DNA of 64,000 nucleotides from Aptenodytes patagonicus. Its lineage: Eukaryota; Chordata; Aves; Sphenisciformes; Spheniscidae. Under the pieces are notes generated by a model. The model was given only the letters and a program-made list of their open reading frames with translations, did not search any database and was not told where the DNA came from. The stretch lies in the NCBI RefSeq assembly GCF_965638725.1, contig NC_134981.1:42498849-42562848 (forward strand), in the 5' to 3' direction. The position numbers were made by a program, and so were the translations under genes. Positions 54,683 through 64,000 of this stretch are shown here, in pieces (position 1 is the first letter of the stretch; the number at the start of each line of letters is the position of its first letter).

Positions 54683-56165
54683 TTAGTCGCATCCCATAAT
54701 TTCAGTAAAATTGCAAATACAGATATTTGAGTGATTGTGTATATCTACAGTGGTGTTGTCTATAAATAGAAAATCACAAAGGGTTCTCATACAAACACAT
54801 CCAACATATACAAGTACAGTTTCAGGGGTTTCATCGGGATGTATTTCAAAATAACAAACATTTTGTTCAGTGTCAAGACAGACGTCTTGGGCCTTAATGG
54901 TATTACTTTCACAAATAAATCCTTGTTGTTTCCGTACAACACGTGTCAACATCAACAGGTTGCCATTTGTTCCCATTTTGTTGGGCCCATCCATACTCTG
55001 TGTTCTAACGGATAGAGGACAGTTCCGTGGTGATTTAATCCCAGTTCAATAATTGGGTATATGGTGGATACCAAAGCATTGTATATTTATAAAAACAAAA
55101 GCTGTGGCTTTACTGTCGGTAGGGTCATAAGTGAAGTTGACTAGCTACTACCAAGATTGGAAATCCTTTTCGAATTGAGTCACATTATCCCAAATTACCT
55201 TTCAAATCTCAGTGGGCAAGGTGCCCTCATCTCCTTCCCTTATAATTGCCGCTATAGTAGATTGCACCCATAACTGAGCTTGGATACAGCTAAGAGCTAG
55301 AGAAACATTATTCTGGGTGACGCCAAGTGCGTCTACAATTAGTTGGTGATCCTTCTCATTAATTCTTTCCCATTTAGGCAATATATCAGATAAGAGCCAT
55401 TGACTAGTTCCCAGTGCCAGCAAAGATGATCTTAATGGATGTTCTAGTTTATACAAATCACTTGTTGCCGAGCTTAATTTGTTTGCTAAAACTTCAGCGT
55501 CTATGTTGTTTAATACTCCTAATCCTTTTCCCAGGACGCCAGTCACATCTCTCCTTGCTCATTTTGGAGAGGTGAGGGTTTGCCCGTGCAACCATGCTAA
55601 CCACCCTGTATAGGATGTATTTAGGAATGGTGAGCAGGTAGTTTTAATTGCAGAGATAGTTCCACTCGCTTGAGGGACCATGATGGATTAAATAGCACTT
55701 GTTGCTGGCCTGTATATTTAATAGCATAGGGTCCAATTTCAGAAATCTGTGGGGATAAGGTTTCAACAGTCTTATCGGGGGTCTCAGAGGTAGTAGGATG
55801 CATTGTGGACAGATTGTTCTATCTTTTGTTTCTATCCGATTCACCATTTTAATAGTTAAAAGGGTGTTTCCATTTGTGTAGTTTAACACACCGCATCTAA
55901 TAAAGATGGTTCTGCCTTGTGGGGTAATAAAGTGATAGTTCCCGTCTACCTTTTCAGATTTTTGCTCCTTACTGTTTTGTTGGCTAATGATTGTTATTGT
56001 TAAGTTTTGTGTCAGATTTCCCAATATTCCTGTATTTCCAACAATCTTAAACATGTATGATTCAGAATGTACTGCAGTTACCATATTGATTAGTACAAAT
56101 AAAAGAATTGGGAGCTTCCACCCCGTGCGTCGGGCTTGTCGATGTATAAATCGGATCTGGTTCAT
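54683..56165 (-). pseudogene. env surface and fusion region, broken
   Basis: Minus-strand pieces: 55644-56165 begins with a basic stretch and a signal-peptide-like hydrophobic core (LPILLFVLINMVTAV), then has several N-glycosylation motifs (for example NLT, NYT). 55202-55546 has a glycine-rich fusion-peptide-like start (GVLGKGLGVLNNID) and a heptad-type helix. 54683-54994 is cysteine-rich. Stops and frameshifts between the pieces mean no functional envelope is encoded. I infer env from order, signal peptide, glycosylation sites and membrane anchor. Confidence 0.75.
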
Positions 56166-56329
56166 GTTGGAGATGATTACTCCTGTGCGAAGGATGAGTA
56201 TTCTTCCAGTGGTTGACCCAATCTCCAGGGGAGGTGTTTTGGTATTGTCCCTGGTACTGTTCCTGGAAAGGGAAATAACACAAGTCTCGGCGGGGAGACT
56301 CCGGACTGGTTACCCCTTCTAGTGAGTGG

Positions 56330-56940
56330 CTAGGGTGTATCCACCTAGCACTAATATGATGTTTAGCTACACTGCTGTCTTTTGTTTTGTACAGTGCTTG
56401 CCAAACGGCGGCAGCAGCTTGTCCAACAATTCAGCCAGCGTTGCGTGAGCTATAGCGGGTGAATGTTTATAGCCCTGAGGAAGTCTATTAAAAGTAAATT
56501 GTATCCTATCCCAGGTAAAAGCAAATCTTTCTTTATCTTCCTCCTGTAGCGGCACCATAAAGAACATATCTTTTACATCTAGTACTGCCATCCAGGGGTG
56601 AGCAGCAGCCTGAAGGGCGGCGGTTAATGTAGCAATGTTTGGGATGGCGGCTGTAAGAGGAGTGGTGTTTGCATTTAACTTTCTATAGTCTGTGATTAGC
56701 CGCCACCTCCTGTCTGTTTTTTTTTTAACTGGCCATACTGGGGAGTTGTATGGGGAGTGTGTTCGGGAAATAATGTGTCTTTTTTCTAAATCAGCTATGA
56801 CCTCCGCAATACCCGTCCAAGCAGCGGTGGAGATAGAATACTGAGGGACATTAGTTATTTTTGAATCAGGCAGCGTGGGTGCAGCTCACAGCAAGCAAGC
56901 TATCCCAGTTAACTGATGCCCACTGGTAGCTGCTAATTTT
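56330..56940 (-). pseudogene. Reverse transcriptase N-terminal part
   Basis: Minus-strand RT start with the palm aspartate block VLDVKDMFFMVPL, then FAFTWDRIQFTFNRLPQG. The frame stops soon after, before the YxDD motif. An upstream part (about 56640-56940) includes the WRLITDYRK-type region in broken form. The remaining pol domains are deleted. Confidence 0.82.
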
Positions 56941-57002
56941 CGCTCAGCTAACCAAGGACACTCCGGGCGGCCAAGCGACCAAACACTACCGTCCAACAAT
57001 TT

Positions 57003-57323
57003 CTAGACTTGTCCTTGTAATATTTCAAAGCCTAAAATGTTTTCTTTCCCTGGAACTACTGCTAATTGGTGCCTTGATATCCTTTTCTCTCCTGGCAATA
57101 ACAAGTTTACTTTAGCTACAGGGCATATCTTACTTTTGCCGGTAAATCCTGTTATGTTAACCCTTTGTTGGCTGGGCTTAACGTTAATTCTTTGGGCATC
57201 CAAATTTGAGATTATTGAAATTTTAGTTCCTGTGTCAATTAAAAATTTTACTAGCTGTCTTTGGGGGCTGACTAGGACATAAATGTGAGGGCCATCTGTG
57301 TTATCCCATTGATAAGCTTTCAT
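57003..57323 (-). pseudogene. Retroviral aspartic protease
   Basis: A 106-codon minus-strand frame with the active-site motif FLIDTGTKISI and a downstream NILGFEIL block, typical of retropepsins. It sits between gag and RT. The frame is open, but whether it is intact at both ends is unclear. Confidence 0.82.
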
Positions 57324-57561
57324 CAGGGCGTTTATGAGATTGGGGGTCTACAGGGGCAGAGATAGGGTAATTACCATATGCACCCCTGTTTTTCATAGCC
57401 TGAAGGCAGGCTGCTTTTGAAACAGCAGTAGAAAGTTAGCTTAATGATCTTATTGGTATAGCAGTGGGCTCCCTCCTATCCCGAGGGTCTATGCCCCCCT
57501 GCCCAATAAGCTATTCAGCACGTGATAGAATGCGGTTCATTGTTAGGGTCTGGTCCCCCTG

Positions 57562-58290
57562 TTAAAAATACCCCGGTCCCCAAAAGCTGTCTGCTTCATC
57601 TTGATTTAACATAATACGATCTCCCCCTGTCAGCGAAACTCGCCATAAATATTCAGTTTCGCTTTCGCCAGGCTTCTTCCCATATTTTTCCTGCAAATTA
57701 GCTAATTGAAGGGGGTCCCATGGAATGGTTCTCAGCGTATTCCTTTGGTTACCCCGCTGGGGCCCTACGGATGCTTCAGTTTTAATAATAGGGGCCACCT
57801 TAAACTGCGATTCATCCAACTCACTCTCTTCACTACTGTCATCGCTAAATTCCTGGTCAGGGTCACCCCATATATCTCCATCCCAATCTTCCGGAGACAC
57901 AATTGACTTACAGATCTTTACAGGGTCTGGGGGATTGGGGGCCCAGGTTATCATTATTTCTAGTTTGTCCTCTACTCTTTTTCGCTTTTCCTTTTCCTCT
58001 CCCAGTTGTTTCAGCAATTGTTCTATTCGCAGAGATAACAGCGTTTCTTTTTGCTTTCTTTGTTCAACCTCATCTTGTAACATTCTCATTTCCTTTTCTT
58101 TGCATTTCTTATACTGACATGCTGCTTCCAAACACATTCCCAACATCTTGCATATTATTCCCTTTTCTTTACCATTTTTCAGTTTCCCTCTCGTGAGGTT
58201 TAACTGTTCCTCTGTCTTACTCCAATTATCGCAATTTTCGCATGCCCAATCTCCGTGCCTCCGTAAGTAGTCAGTAATCGAACCCGCCAT
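57562..58290 (-). CDS. gag-like ORF, 242 codons
   Basis: An open minus-strand frame starting at an ATG that overlaps the primer site (58288-58290). Residues about 20-60 carry cysteines (CENCDNW, CKMLGMCLEAACQYKKC). A strongly charged coiled-coil-like stretch runs at about 63-108. An acidic segment follows (DWDGDIWGDPDQEFSDDSSEESELDES split over about 135-160), and then TIPWDPLQLANLQEKYGKK. The part beyond, expected to hold most of capsid and nucleocapsid, is missing or broken (57324-57561). Gag identity is inferred from position. Confidence 0.7.
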   Translation of the reverse strand: MAGSITDYLRRHGDWACENCDNWSKTEEQLNLTRGKLKNGKEKGIICKMLGMCLEAACQYKKCKEKEMRMLQDEVEQRKQKETLLSLRIEQLLKQLGEEKEKRKRVEDKLEIMITWAPNPPDPVKICKSIVSPEDWDGDIWGDPDQEFSDDSSEESELDESQFKVAPIIKTEASVGPQRGNQRNTLRTIPWDPLQLANLQEKYGKKPGESETEYLWRVSLTGGDRIMLNQDEADSFWGPGYF

Positions 58291-58306
58291 CCTGCCGACT
58301 GTGCCA
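58289..58306 (-). promoter_or_regulatory. Primer binding site, tRNA-Ser-like
   Basis: The minus-strand sequence TGGCACAGTCGGCAGGAT, four bases from the LTR end, agrees at 16 of 18 positions with the site complementary to the 3' end of a vertebrate tRNA-Ser (TGGCGTAGTCGGCAGGAT). Its last two bases are the AT of the gag ATG. Confidence 0.75.
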
Positions 58307-58310
58307 ATTT

Positions 58311-58914
58311 TGTCGCAGGAGAAGAGTCAGAGATCACTCAGACAGATCTGATCTAGTAGTTAGTTTATTGAGTTCTAATCAGTAAATTTAGGTTTCTAAA
58401 ATATTTAATAAGTACAGATGGATTGGCGGTCAATACTCTACTATTTACTTCACTTAAAGTTAGTATGGGTTACAAAGATCATCGCGTAAGCTTACTATAC
58501 GTATCTAAATGTTGCATGCATGCAAAAAAATGTCACTTACTAACCCATCGATGCCTGGTGTCAGGTAAGGGATCTCTCAGCCTCGAGGGGTAACCTTGAG
58601 AGGCATCCCTACTCAAGGGGAGATCACTGCCATGCAGTGAGATCACCTGCTATGGAGGGAGAGCTCAACGGACCCTGATGGCTGCAGATATTTATAGTGT
58701 AAAGTGGTTGGCTTGTAGTCAGGTTTTCTGCTGTGTTCATGCAGTTTCTGCCGCTTATCAGCCTAGTCTCCAGCCAAACCATTTTTGTGGTTTTGGTGCT
58801 GGGTTCTCGCTGATAGCCTTGCACAATAGGATTAACTTTGGTTAGGCCTACTTGTTGAGCATCTGCCCGGTCCAAAGTTCAGTTAGTTCAAACAGGAGGA
58901 GTGCACCTGTCACA
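58311..58914 (-). repeat. 5' LTR, 604 bp
   Basis: In reverse complement it starts TGTGACAGGTGCACTCC and ends TCTCCTGCGACA, with TG...CA ends and the AAGGG duplication outside. It shares both ends with the 204-bp 3' LTR. A TATA-like TATAAATATC occurs on the minus strand near 58690-58700. Confidence 0.9.
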
Positions 58915-58919
58915 AAGGG

Positions 58920-61307
58920 TACTGTCACTGATGTGCTGCATCATCCCTTCCTGTTGACATGGCTGGTAAAGCCTTTAGAAAGCAACTAGTAAAACTTCTA
59001 TAACTTATGGTCACATACAGCTGAGTCAAGTATACAGACTTAATTTTGGTATGATTTTATAATATGCCCATTGCTGTGATGTGATTCTATATGATTATTA
59101 CATCATATGAAAACAATACACCATTTAACAGTTTCAGTTAAACTAGAAAATTAATAGAAATCAAAGGTTTTTGATTGTATGTCACAGAGCATATCTAACA
59201 GATAATATATGAAGCTCTTGAGCTTTTGGAGTTCCAGAAACATTCTTAATTGGAAAAATACCTCTTCAGAATCTTGTTGCTACCATCCTTCCATTTCTTA
59301 ACTAATAGAAGAACATCTGAACTGATGTTGACCCTCAAAATACTGATAGGTTGTCCTGTCTTACAGCTGTCCGTCACTAAAGATTGGTATACAGCTTAAC
59401 GTTTGCTACTTAAAATTGCACCCTGAAGTTACTGAAGTAGTTCTGTCACTTGGAGCAGAACTCTGAAACACATCCTGGCTATACAAGAAGCTGAAAGAGT
59501 GGTGTTATGAGATATGAAGACTTGGAATAACAGCTGGGATTGGAGTAATTAGACTTAGACAACTGAACAACCACTTCCAGCTTCCAGACAACTTTAGATC
59601 TCTGTCTGTGATAGAGATGACTGGTTTCCTCCTTGGTTGGTCACTTGAACAACAGAACTCGGATTAGGAAAAGTTTAATTCACAAATTTATGTGCATGCT
59701 TTAAGTGTTGCTTTTTCATTTATTTGTTAAAGAAGTATACCATTAGTATACCACTTTCAGTGAATGTTAAGCACTCTTTCCATACTGGGGAAGGGACCCC
59801 TCAGTACTTTTGACAGTGTTGGGAAGGCTTCACAGTATATTCCATTTCTTTTTTCAGAAAGACCATGAAAGTCTTATCTGGTAACGAGCAACTTTTTCAT
59901 CATGTTCCTAAGCCAATTTTAGCTAGCTTTTTCATTCAGAACCAAAAAATCACCTACCTACTGAGGTGTTCAAAAGGTATTTAGAGGCAGTGGTTATGTT
60001 GCTGTTTCCTAAAGCCAAGGAAAACATATTAATGTGCCCCAGAAAGACCAAAGAAATCTGTTCTAGATTGCTCTTTCTAGATTGCCCAGAGCTATGGGGA
60101 AAGTGGGCAGGAAAGCAATGTGCCGTTTTTATTGAGTTCACTGAAGTTTATGCCTTAGAATAGTGAGCTTAAGTACTACAAGTCTGACAGGTGTCTTCAA
60201 GCATACCTCTAGTTGTCTCCAGTGAAAATGTTAGTTATCTCCCTTGGAGTAAGTGCTATTCTCTAGCAGCAAAGTTCTAAAGAAAAAGCTCTTTGCTGCA
60301 TCAACTTTAACTTGTACTTGCTATTGACTGTTAGAACAAGCAAGGAAAAGTTGAGCAATCTAATGTATGAAATAGTTTCACTGCAACTCTTAGCTTCTTT
60401 AGGAAGAAAAATAAGGATCTGGTGGCCATATCTAATGGAGGATGGAGAAAATACATTGTGTTTACAATATCAATGTACTCAAACTTTCAGTTAAGTCCCA
60501 GTCTATATAACTCTCTAGGACAGTTTCCAAGCAATTTGTGACTGTAATGGGGCAGTTCTGGTACTTTACAGCTGAGGCTTGAGAAAACTAAAGCTTTGCA
60601 AAAAGTACAAATACTGTTAATGGTGTTCTGTTAGTATATCTTAATTGGCAATATTGCATACTTTCTCATGCTCCTATGATCTTTTGAGGTATTAAGTTTC
60701 TGTAAAGCATTCTTGTAAATATCAGACACTTTCCGTTAATACATAATATTAAAATCAGTTATGACAAACTTGCAGCAGCTTTTAGTGAATGAGCACTGTA
60801 GAAATTTCCCTCTTCAACTCATATTTGTACAATCAATAGTTTTTAGATCCAAGCAGAAATGCAAAAAATTGCAAAAGGAAGGAGTTGCACTAATTTAACT
60901 TCTGGGTGGATGAGGCCTGTAGAACTAATATAGGTTGAAGGCTGTCTAGCCAGTGAATAAATAGTTCATACCCAGAACAAGATCAGCTCACTTCTCCAAG
61001 ACTTCCTTTAATTCTAAAACAAGCCAGCCAGAATTAGCTGTAACAAAAAGCCTGTTCACTGCATTGTATGAGAATGTGTTTAAACAAGCCCATCTATTTT
61101 CTGGCTTAAATTGGTTGTTGTTAGAGCAGGAAGCCTTCACTGAGGTGTTAAAAATATTAAGTATGTTATTTTAATACTGTGCAACATAGTTTTATGGCAA
61201 ATTATGACACCTTAAGAACTTTGATGTAAACAAACTAGGTTAGAAACCACTGCCAGCAACATGTCTTTAGAGGTGACTTTACAAGTGTTCAAACCCCATT
61301 AGATAAT
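58920..61307 (+). other. SNX2: SNX2 intron 7, unique stretch
   Basis: About 2.4 kb AT-rich. No gene or mobile element recognised; open frames are short. Confidence 0.65.
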
Positions 61308-61853
61308 TGTTGTGGTTTAACCTCAGTCGGCAACTGAGCACCACACAGCCGCTCGCTCACTCCTCCCCCCCGCCCCCTGGTGGGATGGGGGAGAGAATTG
61401 GAAGAGTAGAAGTGAGAAAAACTCGTGGGTTGAGATAAAAACAGTTTAATAATTAAATTAAAATAATAATAACAATAATAATAATATAATAATAATACAC
61501 AAAGCAAGTGATGCATAGTGCAATTGCTCACCACCTGCTGACCGATGCCCAGCCAGTCCCCGAGCAGCGGCCCCCCCGGCCAGCTTTCCCCAGTTTACGT
61601 ACTGAGCATGACGTCACATGGTATGGAATGTCCCTTTGGCCAGTTTGGCTGTGGCCCCTCCCAGCTTCTTGTGCACCTCCAGCCTTCTCAGTCGGTAGAA
61701 CATGGGAAGCTGAAAAGTCCTTGGCTAGTGTAAGCATTACCTAGCAACAACTAAAACATCGGTGCGTCATCAACTTTGTTCTCATCCTAAATCCAAAACA
61801 CTGTACCAGCTACTAGAAAGGAAATTAACTCTATCCCTGCCGAAACCAGGACA
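61308..61853 (-). repeat. 3' LTR, family 1
   Basis: 546 bp in reverse complement from TGTTGTGGTTTAACC to CGAAACCAGGACA, with the CRE octamer and an (AAT)n tract. Confidence 0.93.
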
Positions 61854-62259
61854 ATATCCACCCCTTATTCTATACCATCTGCGTCATGTTCAAGTCTCAT
61901 ATTTTCCAGTACATTTCCATCAATCACCACCCCTTTTCCTGGGTTTCTTTTAATATATATATATACACACACACAGATATCATTCCCTTAGTCTGTGGGC
62001 CATCCCTCTAAAATGTTAGGTGAGTTCATTTAGTCCATGACTTTGGGCTCCATCTGTCATAATAATCTTTCAGGGCAGGAAAAATGGAGATGGTATGTGG
62101 TGTTGGATTGTTTCATGTTGAAGTCAGTTCTGGTACCATCATCACTGTGCTTTGCTTGGTTTCACTGAAGTTATTCTTCATTAGTCTGGGTGATTCTTAT
62201 TGTAATACCATTAGTATGGCATATAATATTATGTAGCACTTAACATCACAAAATTCAGA

Positions 62260-63024
62260 TCATTGGCTATTCTCACCCAAAATCAAATCCCCTTGAGGTA
62301 CACATCGGACTTCCCCATCCTCCCGCATCACCCACCAAGTGCACCCAGGTCCTTGAGCAAAAGCAATCCCACGGATGGGTTTGCCTTTGCCCGAGGCAGG
62401 AATAACCCAGACTGTCTTCCCCAGCATATTTTTTATGGGCACTACAGGGGCTTTATTCCCTTCTACAGTACGTAAAAGTTCTGACTGGGCAGGGCCTGCT
62501 CGATTGGCAGATCCCCTCATGTTGACTAACCAGGTGGCCTTTGCTAAATGCGTATCCCAATGTTTAAATGTCCTGCCACCCATTGCTCTCAGCGTAGTCT
62601 TTAACAGTCCATTGTATCGTTCGATTTTCCCAGAGGCTGGTGCATGACAGGGGATGTGATATACCCACTCAATGCCGTGCTCTTTGGCCCAGGTGTCTAT
62701 GAGGTTGTTTCGGAAATGAGTCCCGTTGTCTGACTCAATTCTTTCTGGGGTGCCATGTCGCCATAGGACTTGCTTTTCAAGGCCCAGGAGAGTGTTCCGG
62801 GCAGTGGCATGGGGCACGGGATATGTTTCCAGCCATCCGGTGGTTGCCTCCACCATTGTAAGCACGTGGCGCTTGCCTTGGCGGGTTTGTGGGAGTGTGA
62901 TATAATCGATCTGCCAGGCCTCCCCATATTTATATTTCAGCCATCGTCCTCCAAGAGAGGTTGCATGCTGCCTGCATTGTACCCATTCTTTAGCTAAAGG
63001 ACACTTTCCAATGCTGTCAGGCAC
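62260..63024 (-). CDS. Integrase fragment with intact DDE residues (254 codons)
   Basis: The only family 1 integrase core in the window with all three catalytic positions: aspartate in IDYITLP (about residue 39), aspartate in ESDNGTHF (about 99) and glutamate in SGKIERYN (about 136), spacing typical of DD35E. The C-terminal domain follows, with VWVIPASGKGKPIRG. The HHCC zinc domain is missing, and the first about 27 residues differ from the other copies. Alone it is not expected to function. Confidence 0.88.
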   Translation of the reverse strand: MPDSIGKCPLAKEWVQCRQHATSLGGRWLKYKYGEAWQIDYITLPQTRQGKRHVLTMVEATTGWLETYPVPHATARNTLLGLEKQVLWRHGTPERIESDNGTHFRNNLIDTWAKEHGIEWVYHIPCHAPASGKIERYNGLLKTTLRAMGGRTFKHWDTHLAKATWLVNMRGSANRAGPAQSELLRTVEGNKAPVVPIKNMLGKTVWVIPASGKGKPIRGIAFAQGPGCTWWVMREDGEVRCVPQGDLILGENSQ

Positions 63025-63071
63025 ATGAAATCTGTTTTGTTATCTAATATTTTAACTTTTTAAAATCATAG

Positions 63072-63147
63072 GTATCTACAAAGAACAGTAAAACACCCTA
63101 CCTTGTTGCAGGATCCAGATTTAAGGCAGTTCTTGGAACGTTCTGAG
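63072..63147 (+). CDS. SNX2: SNX2 exon 8 (codons 241-266)
   Basis: 76 bp encoding [20 protein letters not shown] and the end of the PX domain, finishing with ERSE at a codon boundary before donor GTATTT. Acceptor CATAG after a T-rich tract of only about 25 bp. Further exons with the BAR domain lie outside the window. Confidence 0.95.
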
Positions 63148-64000
63148 GTATTTACATTCTTTTAAGTTCCTTATTTGTTTCCAGATATGGTAATGTACAA
63201 AGTAATGTACTCTTTGTATTGAGACCTAATCTCCTAAATTCATATGAAATCAAATTGGATTGTACCCATCATGGGACAGAGTGACAAAAGGTTACTTAGG
63301 TAATCGTGTACAAAGTCTATTGCCTCTGTCTCTGATAAATCTTAGGTTGGTAGTGACCAAAAGCTATCTGCTGTTCAATGACTTCTGCCAAGTGAGTTGG
63401 TCTGTCCGGTTCTGAGTGAAGCTCATCATACACAGAGTGAAAATCCATAATCAGTGCTACTGAGGGTTAATTAAGATCATGAATTAAACTGGCTTGGAAA
63501 CAGTTCTTGCCTCTAGGAGTCAAGCTTGAGATTTATTGGCATGATAATGTGAACAGGCATGCAGTGCTGCTGGCCTTGCTAGATGTTTTGTGGATAGAGG
63601 ACTTCAGTCACCAGTGCTATCCATCTGGCACCTTTCACAAAATGAAATATATTGCAGAACAGATTTTCTGTTATGTCTCCAAAAACATAAGTCTATAAAT
63701 GTGCATAGTGGATTTGCTGTAATAGTGGATTGTCTTTTGGTCAATGTCAATATCTTAGCTATGCTAATAAGTCACAGAGGCCACAATACTGACAAAAGCA
63801 TCATTGATAGATAACTTAAAGTGTCAATGCTGCTGACACAAAGTATCAGATACGAAGGGTAAATGGCCTGACATCGGGGCCACTTTGTACAGCATATTTA
63901 GACTAATGTTAACAAAGAATAATATCAGTTTAAAGTTTGTTAACTTACTCCTGTGGTTTTCTAAGTACCTCACAAATGCACAGTTCTCGCAATACTCATG
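63148..64000 (+). other. SNX2: Start of SNX2 intron 8
   Basis: About 850 bp to the window edge. No exon, repeat or other gene recognised. Confidence 0.75.

Larger units (their letters stand above)
53901..58914 (-). mobile_element. Provirus with tRNA-Ser-like primer site and env remnants
   Basis: A complete insertion on the minus strand with target duplication AAGGG (53896-53900 and 58915-58919). Order on the minus strand: 5' LTR (58914-58311), primer site, gag, pro, RT N-terminus, env, 3' LTR (54104-53901). The rest of RT, RNase H and integrase are deleted, so env follows RT directly at about 56330. It is unrelated in sequence to family 1. Confidence 0.92.
61308..63024 (-). mobile_element. 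Family 1 provirus, 3' third only
   Basis: Minus strand: integrase (63024-62260), non-coding segment (62259-61854), complete 3' LTR (61853-61308). The 5' side is truncated at about 63024, leaving about 47 bp to SNX2 exon 8. No target duplication can be tested because the 5' end is lost. Confidence 0.9.
24694..63147 (+). other. SNX2: SNX2 gene, sorting nexin-2 (5' part)
   Basis: Eight exons with GT-AG introns (24694-24801, 27292-27409, 47570-47733, 48949-49015, 49225-49268, 49366-49507, 53314-53392, 63072-63147) join in frame for 266 codons. SNX2 is a SNX-BAR subunit of the SNX-BAR/retromer system. It binds endosomal phosphoinositides through its PX domain and forms membrane-bending dimers through a C-terminal BAR domain for retrograde sorting. 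Here the N-terminal acidic tail (about 1-137) and the PX domain (about 138-266) are present. The BAR exons must lie beyond the window. SNX1 is the close paralogue, but the MAAEREP start and the EPASLPAED and NSNGPKP stretches favour SNX2. The introns, especially the 20-kb intron 2, are crowded with mobile elements. Confidence 0.96.

Noticed and set aside
58255..58306. tRNA-like sequence near the gag start (GGGTTCGATTAC with a tRNA-Ser-like 3' end)
   Set aside because: Only the 18-nt primer site matches tRNA. The rest does not form a cloverleaf and is gag coding sequence.

Overview
The window is vertebrate nuclear DNA, almost certainly from a bird. The evidence is CR1 LINEs with the (ATTCTATG)n-type 3' tail, several families of endogenous retrovirus (ERV), and GT-AG introns in a long host gene. 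The single host gene recognised is SNX2 (sorting nexin-2). It lies on the + strand, starts at 24694 and runs off the right edge. Eight coding exons (798 bp, 266 codons, no internal stop) are in the window. They cover the N-terminal tail and essentially all of the PX phosphoinositide-binding domain; the BAR domain must lie beyond 64000.

Layout. 1-4448 is an inverted, almost identical copy of SNX2 intron-2 sequence (27916-31809), with one CR1 inserted only in the left copy. 4449-24598 is a dense mobile-element block: a fold-back provirus (4449-7256), CR1 and LTR fragments, a CR1 with a 760-codon open frame (9651-12033), and a composite of two opposed proviruses (12507-24598) invaded by a third CR1. 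The last LTR of this block ends about 95 bp before the SNX2 start codon, in the sense direction. From 24694 onward the introns hold solo LTRs, a three-layer nested insertion (37067-41765), a 5'-near-complete CR1 (about 42560-46900), a 71-bp collapsed LTR, a deleted provirus (50088-52200), a provirus with env remnants and a tRNA-Ser-like primer site (53901-58914), and a truncated provirus that stops about 47 bp before exon 8.

The commonest ERV family here ('family 1', my label) has an LTR of about 555 bp starting TGTCCTGG and ending CACGACA, 5-bp target duplications and an exact tRNA-Lys1,2-type primer binding site. It carries gag, pro and pol, with no env between integrase and the 3' LTR. Two features of this family stand out. 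The Gag reading frame appears to begin with a membrane-spanning region. In addition, gag, pro and pol lie in one frame separated by single UAG codons. All copies in this window are defective.

Limits: repeat families were named from motifs and internal comparison only, without a library search. Boundaries of old fragments are approximate. The inverted duplication could be an assembly artefact.
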